Below are positions 8,294 through 17,268 of a DNA stretch of 37,343 nucleotides, piece after piece (positions within the stretch are counted from its first letter, which is position 1; every line of letters begins with the position of its first letter). Below the pieces are notes generated by a model. It was not told where the DNA came from, searched no databases, and saw only the letters and a list, made by a program, of their open reading frames with translations. This DNA is from CAYMRB01 sp964392615 (GTDB lineage: Bacteria; Planctomycetota; UBA8108): NCBI GenBank assembly GCA_964392615.1, contig CAYMRB010000037.1:1-37343 (forward strand), read 5' to 3'. Both the position numbers and the translations under genes were made by a program.

Positions 8294-9715
8294 ATGTCGT
8301 TCCACGTCCTCTTCTGTCAGTGCTGCAACCTGAAGTTCGTCCGCGATCAGGCCGACGACATCTGTCCCGTCTGCTCGCAGCAGCTGGCGATCGCGCACGC
8401 GGCGGATACGGCGGAGGCCATGCTCGCCTCGTCGCGGTTCGACGCCGACGTCGTCGTCGACGAAGAGGAGGACGCCGACCACGCGCTCGTCGGCTGCTCG
8501 CTGGGCTCGTACCGGATCGACTCCTTCGTCGGCAAGGGCGGCATGGCCCGCGTGTACCGTGCGACGCACGACGTGCTCGAGCGGCAGTGCGCGATCAAGG
8601 TTCTCGACCCCCAGTTGGTCGAGCGCGATCCGGAGTACGTCAACCTCTTCTTGACCGAGGCGCGCTCTGTGGCCGCCTTGGTGCACCCGAACGTGGTCAC
8701 CGTGCACAACGTCGGGCGGCAGGGGCGTCTGCACTTCATCGAGATGGAGTACGTCGTCGGCGAGACGCTCCAATCGCTGGTCTTCACAGAAGGGCGACTG
8801 GGGCCGCTTCAAGCGACCGAGCTCATGGTGCAGGTCGCCGCAGGGCTCGCCGCCGCTCACGAGATCGGTGTGATCCATCGCGATGTCAAGCCGGCCAACG
8901 TGCTCGTCGGAGACGGCCGCCTCGCGAAGCTCGCGGACTTCGGCCTCGCGAAGCGCGTCGTCGCGCAGGAGAGCTCCTCGTTCGCTCGCGGCGCGATGGT
9001 CGGCACGCCGTGCTATATGGCACCGGAGCTGTTCTTCCGTCGTCCCGCGACACGCGCGAGCGATGTCTATGCCGCCGGCGTGACGTATTACTACCTCATG
9101 ACCGGCTCGCTGCCGTTCGTCGACACCGAGCTCAAGAGTCTCGCGAAGAAGCACAGGGACGAGCCCGTTCCCGACGGCCGCAAGGCGCAACCGGATATCC
9201 CCGACGAGGCCCTCCAGGTCGTCAAACGCTGCCTCGCGAAGCGGATCGAAGACCGCTATCCCGACGGCCGTGCGCTGCGCGAGAGCCTGCGCGCGCTGTT
9301 CGGCAATCTGCGCGACCTGTCGTCCCTCGTTCACGAAGCGTCCGAGGGGACCGGCTTCGAGTGGCAGGGCCGGGCCAGCCGATTCGAGACGACGGTACCG
9401 CTCGGAAACGGTCGCAAGCAGCGCGTCGTCGTCGAGACGAACAGGTCACGCGCGCTGGCCGACCACGTCGTCAAGATCTACAGCGTCTGCGCGCCGCTCG
9501 ACGAGAGCTACGCGTTGCGCGCCCTCGAGCTCAACGCCGAGATCCCGCACGGCTCGATCGCGGTCCAGGAGATCTTCGGCGTGCCGCACTTCGTCATGAT
9601 CGATACGTACCCGCGGGCGACGTGCGACGTCGAGGAGGTGCGCCGCAGCGTGCTGGCGATCGCGCGCTGGGCGGACTACGTCGAGCGGACGCTGACCGGC
9701 CAGGACCACAATTGA
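8294..9715 (+). CDS. Ser/Thr protein kinase with N-terminal zinc ribbon and YbjN/CesT-like C-terminus
   Basis: 473 residues from ATG 8294. Cysteines at 8, 10, 11, 24 and 27 form a small zinc-ribbon-like module. After an acidic linker the Hanks-type kinase domain (~70-335) has a glycine loop GKGGMARV (80-87), Lys102, Glu122 in helix C, the catalytic loop HRDVKPAN (195-202), DFG at 215-217, and a MAPE motif at 242-245. All residues for catalysis are present. Residues ~360-470 form a separate domain (ALELNAEIPHGSIAVQEI, then PHFVMIDTYPRA) whose hydrophobic pattern is that of the YbjN/type-III chaperone-like fold; this is an inference from pattern only. No transmembrane segment is seen, so it is cytoplasmic. 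Phosphorylation targets are unknown. It is divergent from the NHL gene and convergent with the following lipoprotein gene. Confidence 0.9.
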   Translation: MSFHVLFCQCCNLKFVRDQADDICPVCSQQLAIAHAADTAEAMLASSRFDADVVVDEEEDADHALVGCSLGSYRIDSFVGKGGMARVYRATHDVLERQCAIKVLDPQLVERDPEYVNLFLTEARSVAALVHPNVVTVHNVGRQGRLHFIEMEYVVGETLQSLVFTEGRLGPLQATELMVQVAAGLAAAHEIGVIHRDVKPANVLVGDGRLAKLADFGLAKRVVAQESSSFARGAMVGTPCYMAPELFFRRPATRASDVYAAGVTYYYLMTGSLPFVDTELKSLAKKHRDEPVPDGRKAQPDIPDEALQVVKRCLAKRIEDRYPDGRALRESLRALFGNLRDLSSLVHEASEGTGFEWQGRASRFETTVPLGNGRKQRVVVETNRSRALADHVVKIYSVCAPLDESYALRALELNAEIPHGSIAVQEIFGVPHFVMIDTYPRATCDVEEVRRSVLAIARWADYVERTLTGQDHN

Positions 9716-9737
9716 TCGCCGCCGAGCAGCCGTCCGA

Positions 9738-10397
9738 TCAGTCGAGGGCCGGCAGCTTCGGGCGCTCCCAGATCGACGCGTCGACCGGGCTTCCGGAGCT
9801 CGTCGCGACGGCTAGAACGAGGTACGCGTCGAGCTCGAGGCCGGCCTCCTTGGCGTCCGCCGCGAACTTTTCGTCGACCGCGTCCATACGCGCGCTCAGG
9901 CTGACCTTCCAAGCGTCGTTCTCGCGCCGGAAGTAGAAGCCCTTCTCGATGACCCCGGTCGGCAGGTTGACCGTCGCGACCGCGATGTCGCCGTCGATCT
10001 CGATCTCCCCCAGGCTCATCTTCTCGAGGCTGTCGCGATCGATGCTGCCCGTCTCGATGCCGTGGCGGAAGAGCGCCGTGGGTTCACCCTCGCGCAGCTT
10101 CGCGAGGTCGGTCGTGTGGCGGTAGTAGAGCACCTGGAAGCGCTCGCCGGCGGGCAAGCTGCGGATGGTCGCCTCGTCGGCTTCGAGAACGTGCGTTCGC
10201 AGCCGTGTGTAGTAGTCGATCGACGCCGCGTCCAGATGCTCGGCCGCGCTCTTGCCCGCGCCGTCGAGGACCGCGGACCGGTACGCCTGGAACGTCCGAT
10301 CGACGAGGACGTCGTCGGGAACGTCGTTCTTGCATCCGCAGAGCGTCAAGGCGCACGCGACCAGAACGCCGTGTGTGCAGAAGATCGTCGATTTCAC
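9738..10397 (-). CDS. Hypothetical lipoprotein
   Basis: 219 residues. A short signal peptide ends in a lipobox LTLCGC, giving lipidated Cys22. The mature part has a helical beginning (DDVLVDRTFQAYRSAVLDG) and later beta strands (GDIAVATVNLP, then GFYFRRENDAWKVSL), the order seen in small NTF2/SnoaL-like or DUF4878-like lipoprotein domains. That relationship is suggestive only. The gene starts 14 bp after the sigma-54 activator on the same strand and is probably co-transcribed with it, so it may be an envelope partner of that regulator's target set. Confidence 0.75.
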   Translation of the reverse strand: MKSTIFCTHGVLVACALTLCGCKNDVPDDVLVDRTFQAYRSAVLDGAGKSAAEHLDAASIDYYTRLRTHVLEADEATIRSLPAGERFQVLYYRHTTDLAKLREGEPTALFRHGIETGSIDRDSLEKMSLGEIEIDGDIAVATVNLPTGVIEKGFYFRRENDAWKVSLSARMDAVDEKFAADAKEAGLELDAYLVLAVATSSGSPVDASIWERPKLPALD

Positions 10398-10411
10398 TTC
10401 CTATCGTCCTT

Positions 10412-11956
10412 TCACTCTTGCGCGCCGTTCTCCGTGGGCTGTTCTTCGGCGCCGCCGTTTCCTCCGGCGCCCTCCCCGTCTCGCGGCTGGCCGCGGTTCC
10501 AGTGGAGGATGTACTTCTTCACCGTCCGGCGATCGAGGTTCGCGAGCCGCGCGACGTGCTCGTAGGTACCGTGGCGGTCGTGCAGAATCGTGCAATAGGC
10601 CGACAGCAGCTCGTGTGCGTCGAGCGAGCGGGTGTCGACACCGTCGATGATTCGATCGCGGACGTCCGCGAGAGCTCGACGCCGATCGCCCTCGTAGCTC
10701 CGCTTGAGCACGATGCGCCGCACGCACTGCTCGAGCTCGCGGAAATTGCCCGGCCATGCGTAGTCGGGGCCGAGTTGACGGCGGATCGTGTCCTTGACGA
10801 GCTCCGACATCTCGGGGCACTCCTCGCCGACCATTCGCTCGATGCAGTGCTCGACGAGGAGGTCGAGCTCGTGCGGGTCCTCCGTCAGGTGCTGGCGCAA
10901 TGGCGGCACGACGATGATGTCGGAGCACAGACGGTAGAAGAAGTCGTCGCGGAACACGCCGCCGTCGCGCAGATCGTCGATGCTGCGATTCGTCGCGGCG
11001 ATGACGCGGCCGCGGAACCGCTTGACCTCGTGGCTGCCGACGGGGCAGAACGTACGTTCCTGCAGCACCTGCAGCAGCTTGATCTGGATCGGCACCGATA
11101 CGTCGCCGATCTCGTCGAGGAAGATCGAACCGTGCGGCGAGCAGCGGGCGAACACGCCGAGGTGGTCCTCGACGGCGCCGGTGAACGCGCCCTTGCGGTG
11201 ACCGAAGAGCTCCGACTCGATCAGCGACTCCGGGTACTGCGAGAGGTTCAACGACACGAAGGCGCGGGTGAAGCTCTCGACGAACCGGCCGCTCTTCTCA
11301 TCGAAGGGGATGAACCCGCTACGTCCGATGGCGGCGGCCGCCGAGCCCTTGCCGCAGCCCGTCTCGCCGAGGAGCAGCGTCGAGAAGTCCTCCATGCGGC
11401 TGCGGAGGTAGCGGTCATACCAGCGGAGGTCGCTCGTGAAGATGTCGTTCCACAGGTCGCGGCGCAGCTGCTTCATCGAGCTGCTCGTGCCGACGAGCCC
11501 GTGGTCGATGAAGTAGAACGCGCGGCGGATCTGGAAGAACATCGCGAAGTGGCGCAGCGCGATGTCCGGCTCGAAGCCGCGATGGCGCAGAAGCGCGAGC
11601 GCATCCAGGGCGAACGGTACGTCGCAGGGCGAGTCGCCAGCCGCGATCTGGTCGCAGATGAGGCGATCGAACTCGTCCTTGAAACGATGGTAGGCGTCGA
11701 AGAGGAACGCGTAGGAGATCGTCTCGCGGTCCGCGCCTTCGTAGAGTCGCAGGTCCGCGCGCTCCTCCTGCTCGAGGACGCTCATGTGCTCGTCGATCGC
11801 CCTGAACGTTCGAGAGCGCACCGCGTCGCCCGACTCGTCACGCGACTCGCCCCCGAGTCGAGCGTTGATCTCGCCGCGCTCGTCGTCGAAGGGATTGATG
11901 AACACGGCGTGGGCCGCGAGCGAGAAAACGTTGCGTTCGGCGTCCCGTAGCTTCAT
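10412..11956 (-). CDS. Sigma-54-dependent transcriptional activator with unrecognised sensor domain
   Basis: 514 residues. The first ~165 residues match no receiver, PAS or GAF domain that I recognise; they are helical and include CDQIAAGDSPCDVPFALD. The AAA+ domain follows. It has Walker A LLGETGCGKGS (195-204 region, Cys where Thr is usual), the sigma-54-contacting loop GAFTGA (256-261), Walker B GSIFLDEIGDV (276-286), and the sensor motif WPGNFRELEQ (401-410). The C-terminal helix-turn-helix is GTYEHVARLANLDRRTVKKYI (463-483), so it binds an upstream activating sequence. An intact GAFTGA loop predicts contact with RNA polymerase carrying sigma-54. The last 25 residues are glycine/glutamate-rich and disordered. 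It sits between the SNF2 gene and a lipoprotein gene, all on the minus strand. Confidence 0.9.
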   Translation of the reverse strand: MKLRDAERNVFSLAAHAVFINPFDDERGEINARLGGESRDESGDAVRSRTFRAIDEHMSVLEQEERADLRLYEGADRETISYAFLFDAYHRFKDEFDRLICDQIAAGDSPCDVPFALDALALLRHRGFEPDIALRHFAMFFQIRRAFYFIDHGLVGTSSSMKQLRRDLWNDIFTSDLRWYDRYLRSRMEDFSTLLLGETGCGKGSAAAAIGRSGFIPFDEKSGRFVESFTRAFVSLNLSQYPESLIESELFGHRKGAFTGAVEDHLGVFARCSPHGSIFLDEIGDVSVPIQIKLLQVLQERTFCPVGSHEVKRFRGRVIAATNRSIDDLRDGGVFRDDFFYRLCSDIIVVPPLRQHLTEDPHELDLLVEHCIERMVGEECPEMSELVKDTIRRQLGPDYAWPGNFRELEQCVRRIVLKRSYEGDRRRALADVRDRIIDGVDTRSLDAHELLSAYCTILHDRHGTYEHVARLANLDRRTVKKYILHWNRGQPRDGEGAGGNGGAEEQPTENGAQE

Positions 11957-12031
11957 GCGCGCCAGTGTGGCGTGTTCGCGCGTCGGAATCCAGTCTGTCG
12001 CCAGGAGGACCGAGCGAGCGATCGACGCTCC

Positions 12032-15000
12032 TTATGCGCTCGACTCGACGTTCGCGTCGTTGCGGTCGGCCGTCCGCGTCAGCAGCCCGACCAGCTCCTC
12101 CGTCGACAGGCGCGCCGCGCGATCGGCGCCCTCGAGGACCGCCGAGATCAGATCGCGCTTGTCCGCCTGCATCTTGCAGATCTCCTCCTCGATCGTGCCC
12201 TCCGCGACGATGCGGTAGACGGTCACCGGACGCTTTTGGCCCATGCGGTGGGCGCGGTCGGTCGCCTGATCCTCGACAGCCGGATTCCACCACGGATCCA
12301 TGTGGATCACGTAGTCGGCTGCCGTCAGGTTGAGCCCCGTGCCGCCGGCCATCAACGAGATCAGGAACACGTCGCCTTCGCCGCTCTGGAACGCATCGAC
12401 GAGCCGGTCGCGCTCCTTTGCCGGCGTCTGGCCATCGAGGTATTGATACGAGATGCCGCGCTGGTCGAGCTCGTCGCGCAGCAGCCGCAAATGGCGGGTG
12501 AACTGGCTGAAGACGAGCGCGCGGTGGCCCTCTTCGCGCAGTGTCTCGACGGTCTCTATGAAGACGTTCGTCTTGGCGCCGCGGATGTCGAGCTCGGGAT
12601 GAACCATGCGCGGGTGACAGGCGAGCTGGCGCAGGCGTGTCAGAGCGGCGAGCACCTCGAATCGCACGTCCTTGTGGCGCTTGACGTCTTTCTCGCTCAA
12701 GTACGCGAGCGTCGCGAGGCGCGCGTCTTCGTACAGGCCGCGCTCGGCGGGCGACAGCGTCGCGACCAGCCGGACGTCGGTGCGCGGAGGAAGCTCCTCG
12801 AGCACCTCGGCCTTCGTGCGCCGCAGGATGAACGGTCGCGTTAACCGTGCGAGCGCCTGCCGTCGCTGATCGTCGCCGTCCTTCTCGATTGGCTCGGCGT
12901 AGTCGCGCTTGAAGGACTCCCAGCCGCCGAACGTGCCCGGCGACAGGAATCGGAACAGGCTCCAGAGCTCGCCGAGGTGGTTTTCGATCGGCGTGCCCGT
13001 CAGCGCCAGGCGCCAGCCCGCGCGCAGGCGGCGAATCGCCTGCGAGGTCTGCGAGCGGCTGTTCTTCACGTGCTGCGCCTCGTCGAGAACGACCGTGCCC
13101 CACGAGACGAGGTCGAGCTTTTCGATGTCGCGTCGCATGAGGCCGTAGCTCGCGACGATCAAGTCCCCGGCAGCGAAGCGGCGCAGGTCGCTCGAACGGT
13201 CGGTCTCTCGATACAGGATCGGTCGCAAGGTGGGAGCGAAACGGCGCGCTTCGCGGATCCAATTGCCGGTCACGGACGTCGGCGCGACGACGAGCGTCGG
13301 ACCGTCGTCGCGACGGTGCAGAAGCACGGCGAGCGTCTGCACCGTCTTCCCGAGCCCCATGTCGTCCGCGAGACACGAACCTACGCCCCAGTGCGCGAGA
13401 CGGCACATCCAGCGATAGCCGTCCTCCTGGTACGGTCGCAGCTCGGCGTGGAGCTCGGTCGGAATGTCGGTCTCGATCGTTTCCGAGAGATCGAAACGCG
13501 TGCGCAGACGATCCCACTTCTCGCTGCGCTCGACCTCGCAGCCGCCGAGTGACTCTTCGACGAGCGGGAGGGCCGTCGCGCCGATCTCCGGGACGCCCGA
13601 ACCACTCGACTGCGACACGTCCGCGACGGCCGCGAGCCGCGCGCGCAGCTCGGCCGAGATCTCGCCCCATCGGTCGTCGCCGACTTGCACCCAGCGGCGT
13701 CCCTGCCGCACGCGATCGAGCAGCAGGGCCAGAGCGACCCGAGTGCCGTCGATCTCGACGAAGCCGTCGAGGCCGAAGAGGTCGCGGCGATCGCTGATCT
13801 GAACGCGTAGCGCGCCGAGGCCCAGCTTCTCCGCGAGGGCCCGGCGGTCGCCTTCCTCCGGCCACTCGACGACGACATCGCCGGCGACGCCGGATTGCAG
13901 CGCCGCGAGAAACGCCATCGCGAGGTCGGCATCGCGGATTTCCCACGTCCATCCGAGGTCTTCGGCGTCGCCGACCTCGAGCTCGGCGGCAATCGCAGCG
14001 TCGTCGCCGTGTCGTTCCCGCGCGGCCGCGACGACGCGATCGATCGTCCGGCGCGCGACCTTCTTCTCGCGACTTGGCCGTCGCTGCGCCGAGACCCACT
14101 CGTCGTCGATGAGTCGACCGTAGACCTCCGGCCCTTCGCCCGGCGGCCAGCTCGTGCCTCCGGGCAACGGGCGCATGCGGACCGACACCGATAGGCCGGC
14201 GCCGAGGGGCGTCAGAAGCACGTGAGGGCGTTCGTCGGCGGCGACGCGTCGCGATCCGAGCTCGGCAGGTATGTCGATGGGAAGGATGGCCTCGATGGCC
14301 GGCAGGCGGGACATCACCTCGCCCCGCGCTTCGCTCGGGAACGTCGGCCGCTCTTCGAGCAGGTGTTCGATGAGCGACAGGCGAGAGGGATCCGCAGCGG
14401 CGACGATGACGACGTCGGCATCCGCATCGACCGCGACGAGCCCGCGCGCGTAGACGCGCCACGGCCGGGATCTGTCGAGGGCTACGCCGTCCAGCGTCGG
14501 CACGAGGCCGAGACGACCGGCGTCTCGAAGCCGCAGCGACAGCGCGAGCGTGCCTCGAACGACGTCGAGCGTTCGATCCGCGTCGCGAGCCAAGGCGACG
14601 TGCGGATGCCCGACGAGGTGATCGAGGACGTCGAACGGATCGGGGCCGCCTCCGGCTCGCGGCGTGTCGCCCGCGGCGCTCCTGGAACGTAGCAGCGCGA
14701 CGACGGCCTCGTCCGCCGCCGTCGACCAGAGCTCCGGCGACGAAGCGAGGCGCTGCCAGGTCACGCGTCTTCCCTTGGTCCACGCGTCGGTCGCGTCGCG
14801 TCGCTGCTCGAACGGCGCGATCTCGAGATCGAGAGTCTCGCCGGGGTGGATCTCGATGCGCCAGCACACCCGATGCGCCCCGCGCCGCCCGCGTTCGCGC
14901 GCGCCGGCGAAGCGATCGGACGCCAGGAAGCGGTCGAGACGGTCGAGACGCGACAGCCACGAGCCTCGTGACTCGTCCGTGTCGCTGTCACTCGCTATCG

Positions 15001-15385
15001 CGAACGCTTCGTCGCTGACGGAGATCTCGGAGTACAGATGGTACAGCGCGGCGTAGATGTGCTCGCAGCGGCCGTCATCGACGTGCGCGCAGGCGGAGCA
15101 GCGCGGCTGAATCTCGACGGGGTCGCAGCATCGGACGCCGACCGTGACCGTGTGCGGCGAAGGGGCGCCGCGAACGGACGCCAGCGCGACGGTGAACTCC
15201 CGCGCGTCCACGTTCCACGCGTGTCGATCGACGCGTGGCAACGCGAGACGCCCGGATTCGACGGCGCCGGGCTGAAACGTACGCAGATGCTTGATGATGC
15301 AGCCGAGCAGCTCTGTGCGGTCGACGACTGCCCGCTCGACTTGCGACGACGGTATCGTCGCGTCGATGTGCCATCCACTAACCAT
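12032..15385 (-). CDS. SWIM zinc finger/SNF2 family helicase
   Basis: 1117 residues from ATG 15385, which has GAGGAG 11 bases upstream; a longer frame to 15472 lacks such a site. A SWIM-like zinc finger lies near the N-terminus (CSAC then CEH, residues 96, 99, 107 and 109). After a ~500-residue variable middle section, the SNF2 motor occupies the C-terminal half. Its features are helicase motif I DDMGLGKT (~673), motif II DEAQ (~766), and the C-terminal RecA lobe with GGTGLNLTAADYVI and DRAHRMGQKRP (~1043). SNF2 proteins of this HepA/RapA-like or SWIM-linked bacterial type move along DNA or remodel protein-DNA or polymerase complexes using ATP. No methylase, nuclease or defence-type partner sits next to it. 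The sigma-54 activator follows after 75 bp on the same strand. It is divergent from the methyltransferase gene. Confidence 0.9.
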   Translation of the reverse strand: MVSGWHIDATIPSSQVERAVVDRTELLGCIIKHLRTFQPGAVESGRLALPRVDRHAWNVDAREFTVALASVRGAPSPHTVTVGVRCCDPVEIQPRCSACAHVDDGRCEHIYAALYHLYSEISVSDEAFAIASDSDTDESRGSWLSRLDRLDRFLASDRFAGARERGRRGAHRVCWRIEIHPGETLDLEIAPFEQRRDATDAWTKGRRVTWQRLASSPELWSTAADEAVVALLRSRSAAGDTPRAGGGPDPFDVLDHLVGHPHVALARDADRTLDVVRGTLALSLRLRDAGRLGLVPTLDGVALDRSRPWRVYARGLVAVDADADVVIVAAADPSRLSLIEHLLEERPTFPSEARGEVMSRLPAIEAILPIDIPAELGSRRVAADERPHVLLTPLGAGLSVSVRMRPLPGGTSWPPGEGPEVYGRLIDDEWVSAQRRPSREKKVARRTIDRVVAAARERHGDDAAIAAELEVGDAEDLGWTWEIRDADLAMAFLAALQSGVAGDVVVEWPEEGDRRALAEKLGLGALRVQISDRRDLFGLDGFVEIDGTRVALALLLDRVRQGRRWVQVGDDRWGEISAELRARLAAVADVSQSSGSGVPEIGATALPLVEESLGGCEVERSEKWDRLRTRFDLSETIETDIPTELHAELRPYQEDGYRWMCRLAHWGVGSCLADDMGLGKTVQTLAVLLHRRDDGPTLVVAPTSVTGNWIREARRFAPTLRPILYRETDRSSDLRRFAAGDLIVASYGLMRRDIEKLDLVSWGTVVLDEAQHVKNSRSQTSQAIRRLRAGWRLALTGTPIENHLGELWSLFRFLSPGTFGGWESFKRDYAEPIEKDGDDQRRQALARLTRPFILRRTKAEVLEELPPRTDVRLVATLSPAERGLYEDARLATLAYLSEKDVKRHKDVRFEVLAALTRLRQLACHPRMVHPELDIRGAKTNVFIETVETLREEGHRALVFSQFTRHLRLLRDELDQRGISYQYLDGQTPAKERDRLVDAFQSGEGDVFLISLMAGGTGLNLTAADYVIHMDPWWNPAVEDQATDRAHRMGQKRPVTVYRIVAEGTIEEEICKMQADKRDLISAVLEGADRAARLSTEELVGLLTRTADRNDANVESSA

Positions 15386-15694
15386 GTGGAAAGGCGCTCC
15401 TCTTCGACCCGACGCGACACGGTGCGATCCGACGCGACCGGGTCCGACTCTCTTCTCTGTTCTTCTCTTCACTCCCGACGCGGCAAGCAGCGTTGTCGGG
15501 GCGGAGCATCATGCACGAACCCGGCGGCCGGAACAAGGGCGGAGACGCGAAGGCCCGATAACGTGAGCGCCTGTCGCGAAGCGCTTCGACGGTGGTGTCG
15601 CACGCACGCCGATGCAGAATGTGCCCCAGAGAAGTCGATAGACGATGAGGAGCGGGAACACGCTCCTCGTTCGTTTGCCAACCAGGGAGTCGAC
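15386..15694. other. 309-bp divergent intergenic region
   Basis: It separates the SNF2 and methyltransferase genes and must contain the promoters for both. The only structure seen is a perfect 12-bp palindrome at 15577-15588. No open frame here looks like a gene. Confidence 0.5.
15577..15588. promoter_or_regulatory. 12-bp perfect palindrome, possible operator
   Basis: CGAAGCGCTTCG is a perfect dyad within GTCGCGAAGCGCTTCGAC, about 107 bases before the methyltransferase start. A dimeric regulator could bind such a site, but no copy elsewhere in the window supports it. Confidence 0.25.
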
Positions 15695-16405
15695 ATGGGT
15701 ACCGACCTTATCGCCGCCGATTGGAACAAGCCGCACTGGGGCAACCACGAGGCGAACCTCCGCTTTCTCGGCAAGATAGGCGCGCTCGAGACGCCGCTCG
15801 ACGTTCTCGAGATCGGCAGCGGAAAGGGCGCGATGATGCAGCATCTCCAAGACGGGGATCATCGCGTCGTCGGCATCGAGCTCGACCGCGATGCGATCGA
15901 GGAGAGCCGTCGCGAGTACGGTGAGCTTCCCGTGTGCATCGCGCGGGCGGAGGCTCTGCCGTTCGCGTCGGAAGAGTTCGATCTCGTCGCGAGCTTCGAC
16001 GTGTTCGAGCACATACCCGACACCGATCTCCACCTGCGCGAGGTCAGCCGCGTGCTGCGTACCGGGGGGCACTATATCCTGCAAACGCCGAACAAGTGGA
16101 CGAACATGCTCTTCGAGCCGATCCGCTTCGCGAGGAAGTACGGGATCCGGAATACGTTCACGTTCCTGGAAGATCACTGCTCGCTGCACTCCTACTGGCA
16201 GATCGTCCGCCGGTTCCGCCGCAATGGCTTCGAGGTGCAGTTTTTCGATATTCCCGTGGTCAACGAGTTCTTCCGGCTCAAGGTGAAGCGGTTCCTCGGC
16301 AGCCCAGGGGTGTTCGTGCTGAAGTTCGTCAACCCGGACAAGTTCCCGCTGCCCCTGCGCACGAACTTCTACGTGCAGGCGCGCAAGATTGGCGCCCCCT
16401 CTTGA
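15695..16405 (+). CDS. Class I SAM-dependent methyltransferase
   Basis: 236 residues from ATG 15695, with GGGAG five bases upstream. Motif I DVLEIGSGKGAMMQ lies near 36-49, followed by the acidic residue at the end of beta-2 (VVGIELD, Glu62) and the later motif FDLVASFDVFEHIPD. The VFEHIPD form is typical of the Methyltransf_11 group, which includes enzymes acting on small molecules, lipids and sugars. It has no C-terminal membrane segment. A basic C-terminal region (RLKVKRFLG) may contact a phosphorylated or lipid substrate. The substrate cannot be deduced. It is the first gene of a rightward run, followed after 184 bp by the LemA gene. Confidence 0.85.
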   Translation: MGTDLIAADWNKPHWGNHEANLRFLGKIGALETPLDVLEIGSGKGAMMQHLQDGDHRVVGIELDRDAIEESRREYGELPVCIARAEALPFASEEFDLVASFDVFEHIPDTDLHLREVSRVLRTGGHYILQTPNKWTNMLFEPIRFARKYGIRNTFTFLEDHCSLHSYWQIVRRFRRNGFEVQFFDIPVVNEFFRLKVKRFLGSPGVFVLKFVNPDKFPLPLRTNFYVQARKIGAPS

Positions 16406-16490
16406 CGGACTGCTGCCGTTCGATGTCGCAGTCCGATATCACGCGCCACGGCCGATAGCGGGAGCGCGCCCGGTGGCCGGTCGGCGATGG

Positions 16491-16496
16491 TATACT
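16491..16496 (+). promoter_or_regulatory. Possible -10 box for the LemA gene
   Basis: GGTATACTTGC occurs in otherwise GC-rich intergenic DNA about 95 bases before the LemA start, so it may be the -10 element of its promoter. No matching -35 box is evident. A nearly identical motif, GGTATACTGC on the minus strand, lies upstream of the SBF-type transporter. Confidence 0.3.
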
Positions 16497-16589
16497 TGCC
16501 CGCCACCGCTCTGATCGATGGGGCTTCCTCACGGGGTGTCGTGGCGAGGGTTTGGGGCGACGAGGGAATAGAAGCAGGAGATATCGGAG

Positions 16590-17156
16590 ATGATACCCGT
16601 TCTGATCTGTCTCGGGGTCGTAGTCCTCGTGCTGGCGGTGTTGTCCATCGTGTGCTTCACGACGTACAACGCGCTCGTTCAGCTGCGCAACCACTACCGC
16701 AACGCGTGGTCGCAGATCGACGTGCAGCTCAAGCGACGACACGATCTGATTCCGAACCTCGTCGAGACCGTGAAGGGCTACGCCACGCACGAGAAGGAGA
16801 CGCTCGACGCGGTGATCTCGGCGCGCGCTCGCGCCGTCGCGGCGAAGGATGTCGACGCCCAAGCGCAGGCCGAGGGGGAGCTGTCCGGCGCGCTCGGTCG
16901 CCTGATGCTGCTGACGGAGAACTACCCCGACCTGAAGGCCAACCAGAATTTCCTGTCGCTGCAGGAGGAGCTGACGTCGACCGAGAACCGCATCGGCTTC
17001 TCGCGGCAGCACTTCAACGACCACGTGATGCTCTACAACAACAAGGTGGAGAGCTTCCCGTCGAACTTCGTCGCGGGTCTGTTCCAATTCCGTTCGGCGG
17101 CGTTCTTCGAGGTCGACAACCCGCAGGAACGCAAGTCGCCGGCCGTGGCGTTCTGA
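16590..17156 (+). CDS. lemA: LemA family protein
   Basis: 188 residues. There is a single N-terminal membrane helix (residues ~4-26), then a helical domain with the family features: RNHYRNAWSQIDVQLKRRHD at ~33-52, DLIPNLVETVKGYATHEKET just after, and ENYPDLKANQNFLSLQEEL near 111-130. The chain passes once through the membrane with its helical part outside. LemA proteins are often paired with TPM- or M48-domain proteins; here an M48 protease lies 6 kb further on the same strand, with two glycan-related genes between. Function is unknown but probably related to the envelope. AGGAG precedes the ATG at 9 bases. Confidence 0.92.
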   Translation: MIPVLICLGVVVLVLAVLSIVCFTTYNALVQLRNHYRNAWSQIDVQLKRRHDLIPNLVETVKGYATHEKETLDAVISARARAVAAKDVDAQAQAEGELSGALGRLMLLTENYPDLKANQNFLSLQEELTSTENRIGFSRQHFNDHVMLYNNKVESFPSNFVAGLFQFRSAAFFEVDNPQERKSPAVAF

Positions 17157-17212
17157 GGCGGCCGCGCAGAGCGGCGCGCAGAAACACGGGGTTTTCGCGG
17201 TAGCGAATCCGA

Positions 17213-17250
17213 CGTTCCGTCCGGTCTACTGGGTTCCGGACACTGGAACG
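17213..17250 (+). promoter_or_regulatory. Stable hairpin just upstream of the esterase ribosome site
   Basis: Two nested inverted repeats: outer CGTTCC (17213-17218) against GGAACG (17245-17250), inner GTCCGG (17219-17224) against CCGGAC (17236-17241). The loop has 11 bases and there is a 3-base bulge. The Shine-Dalgarno GGAGGAG begins 6 bases after the hairpin, so folding could affect translation or mRNA stability of the esterase gene. It could equally be a weak terminator for the LemA gene; no T-run follows. Confidence 0.55.
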
Positions 17251-17268
17251 TGAACTGGAGGAGCTGCC

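Noticed and set aside
11838..14960. 1040-residue frame alternate to the SNF2 gene
   Set aside because: Arg/Pro-rich composition, no recognised domain, and it lies entirely in another frame of the helicase gene.
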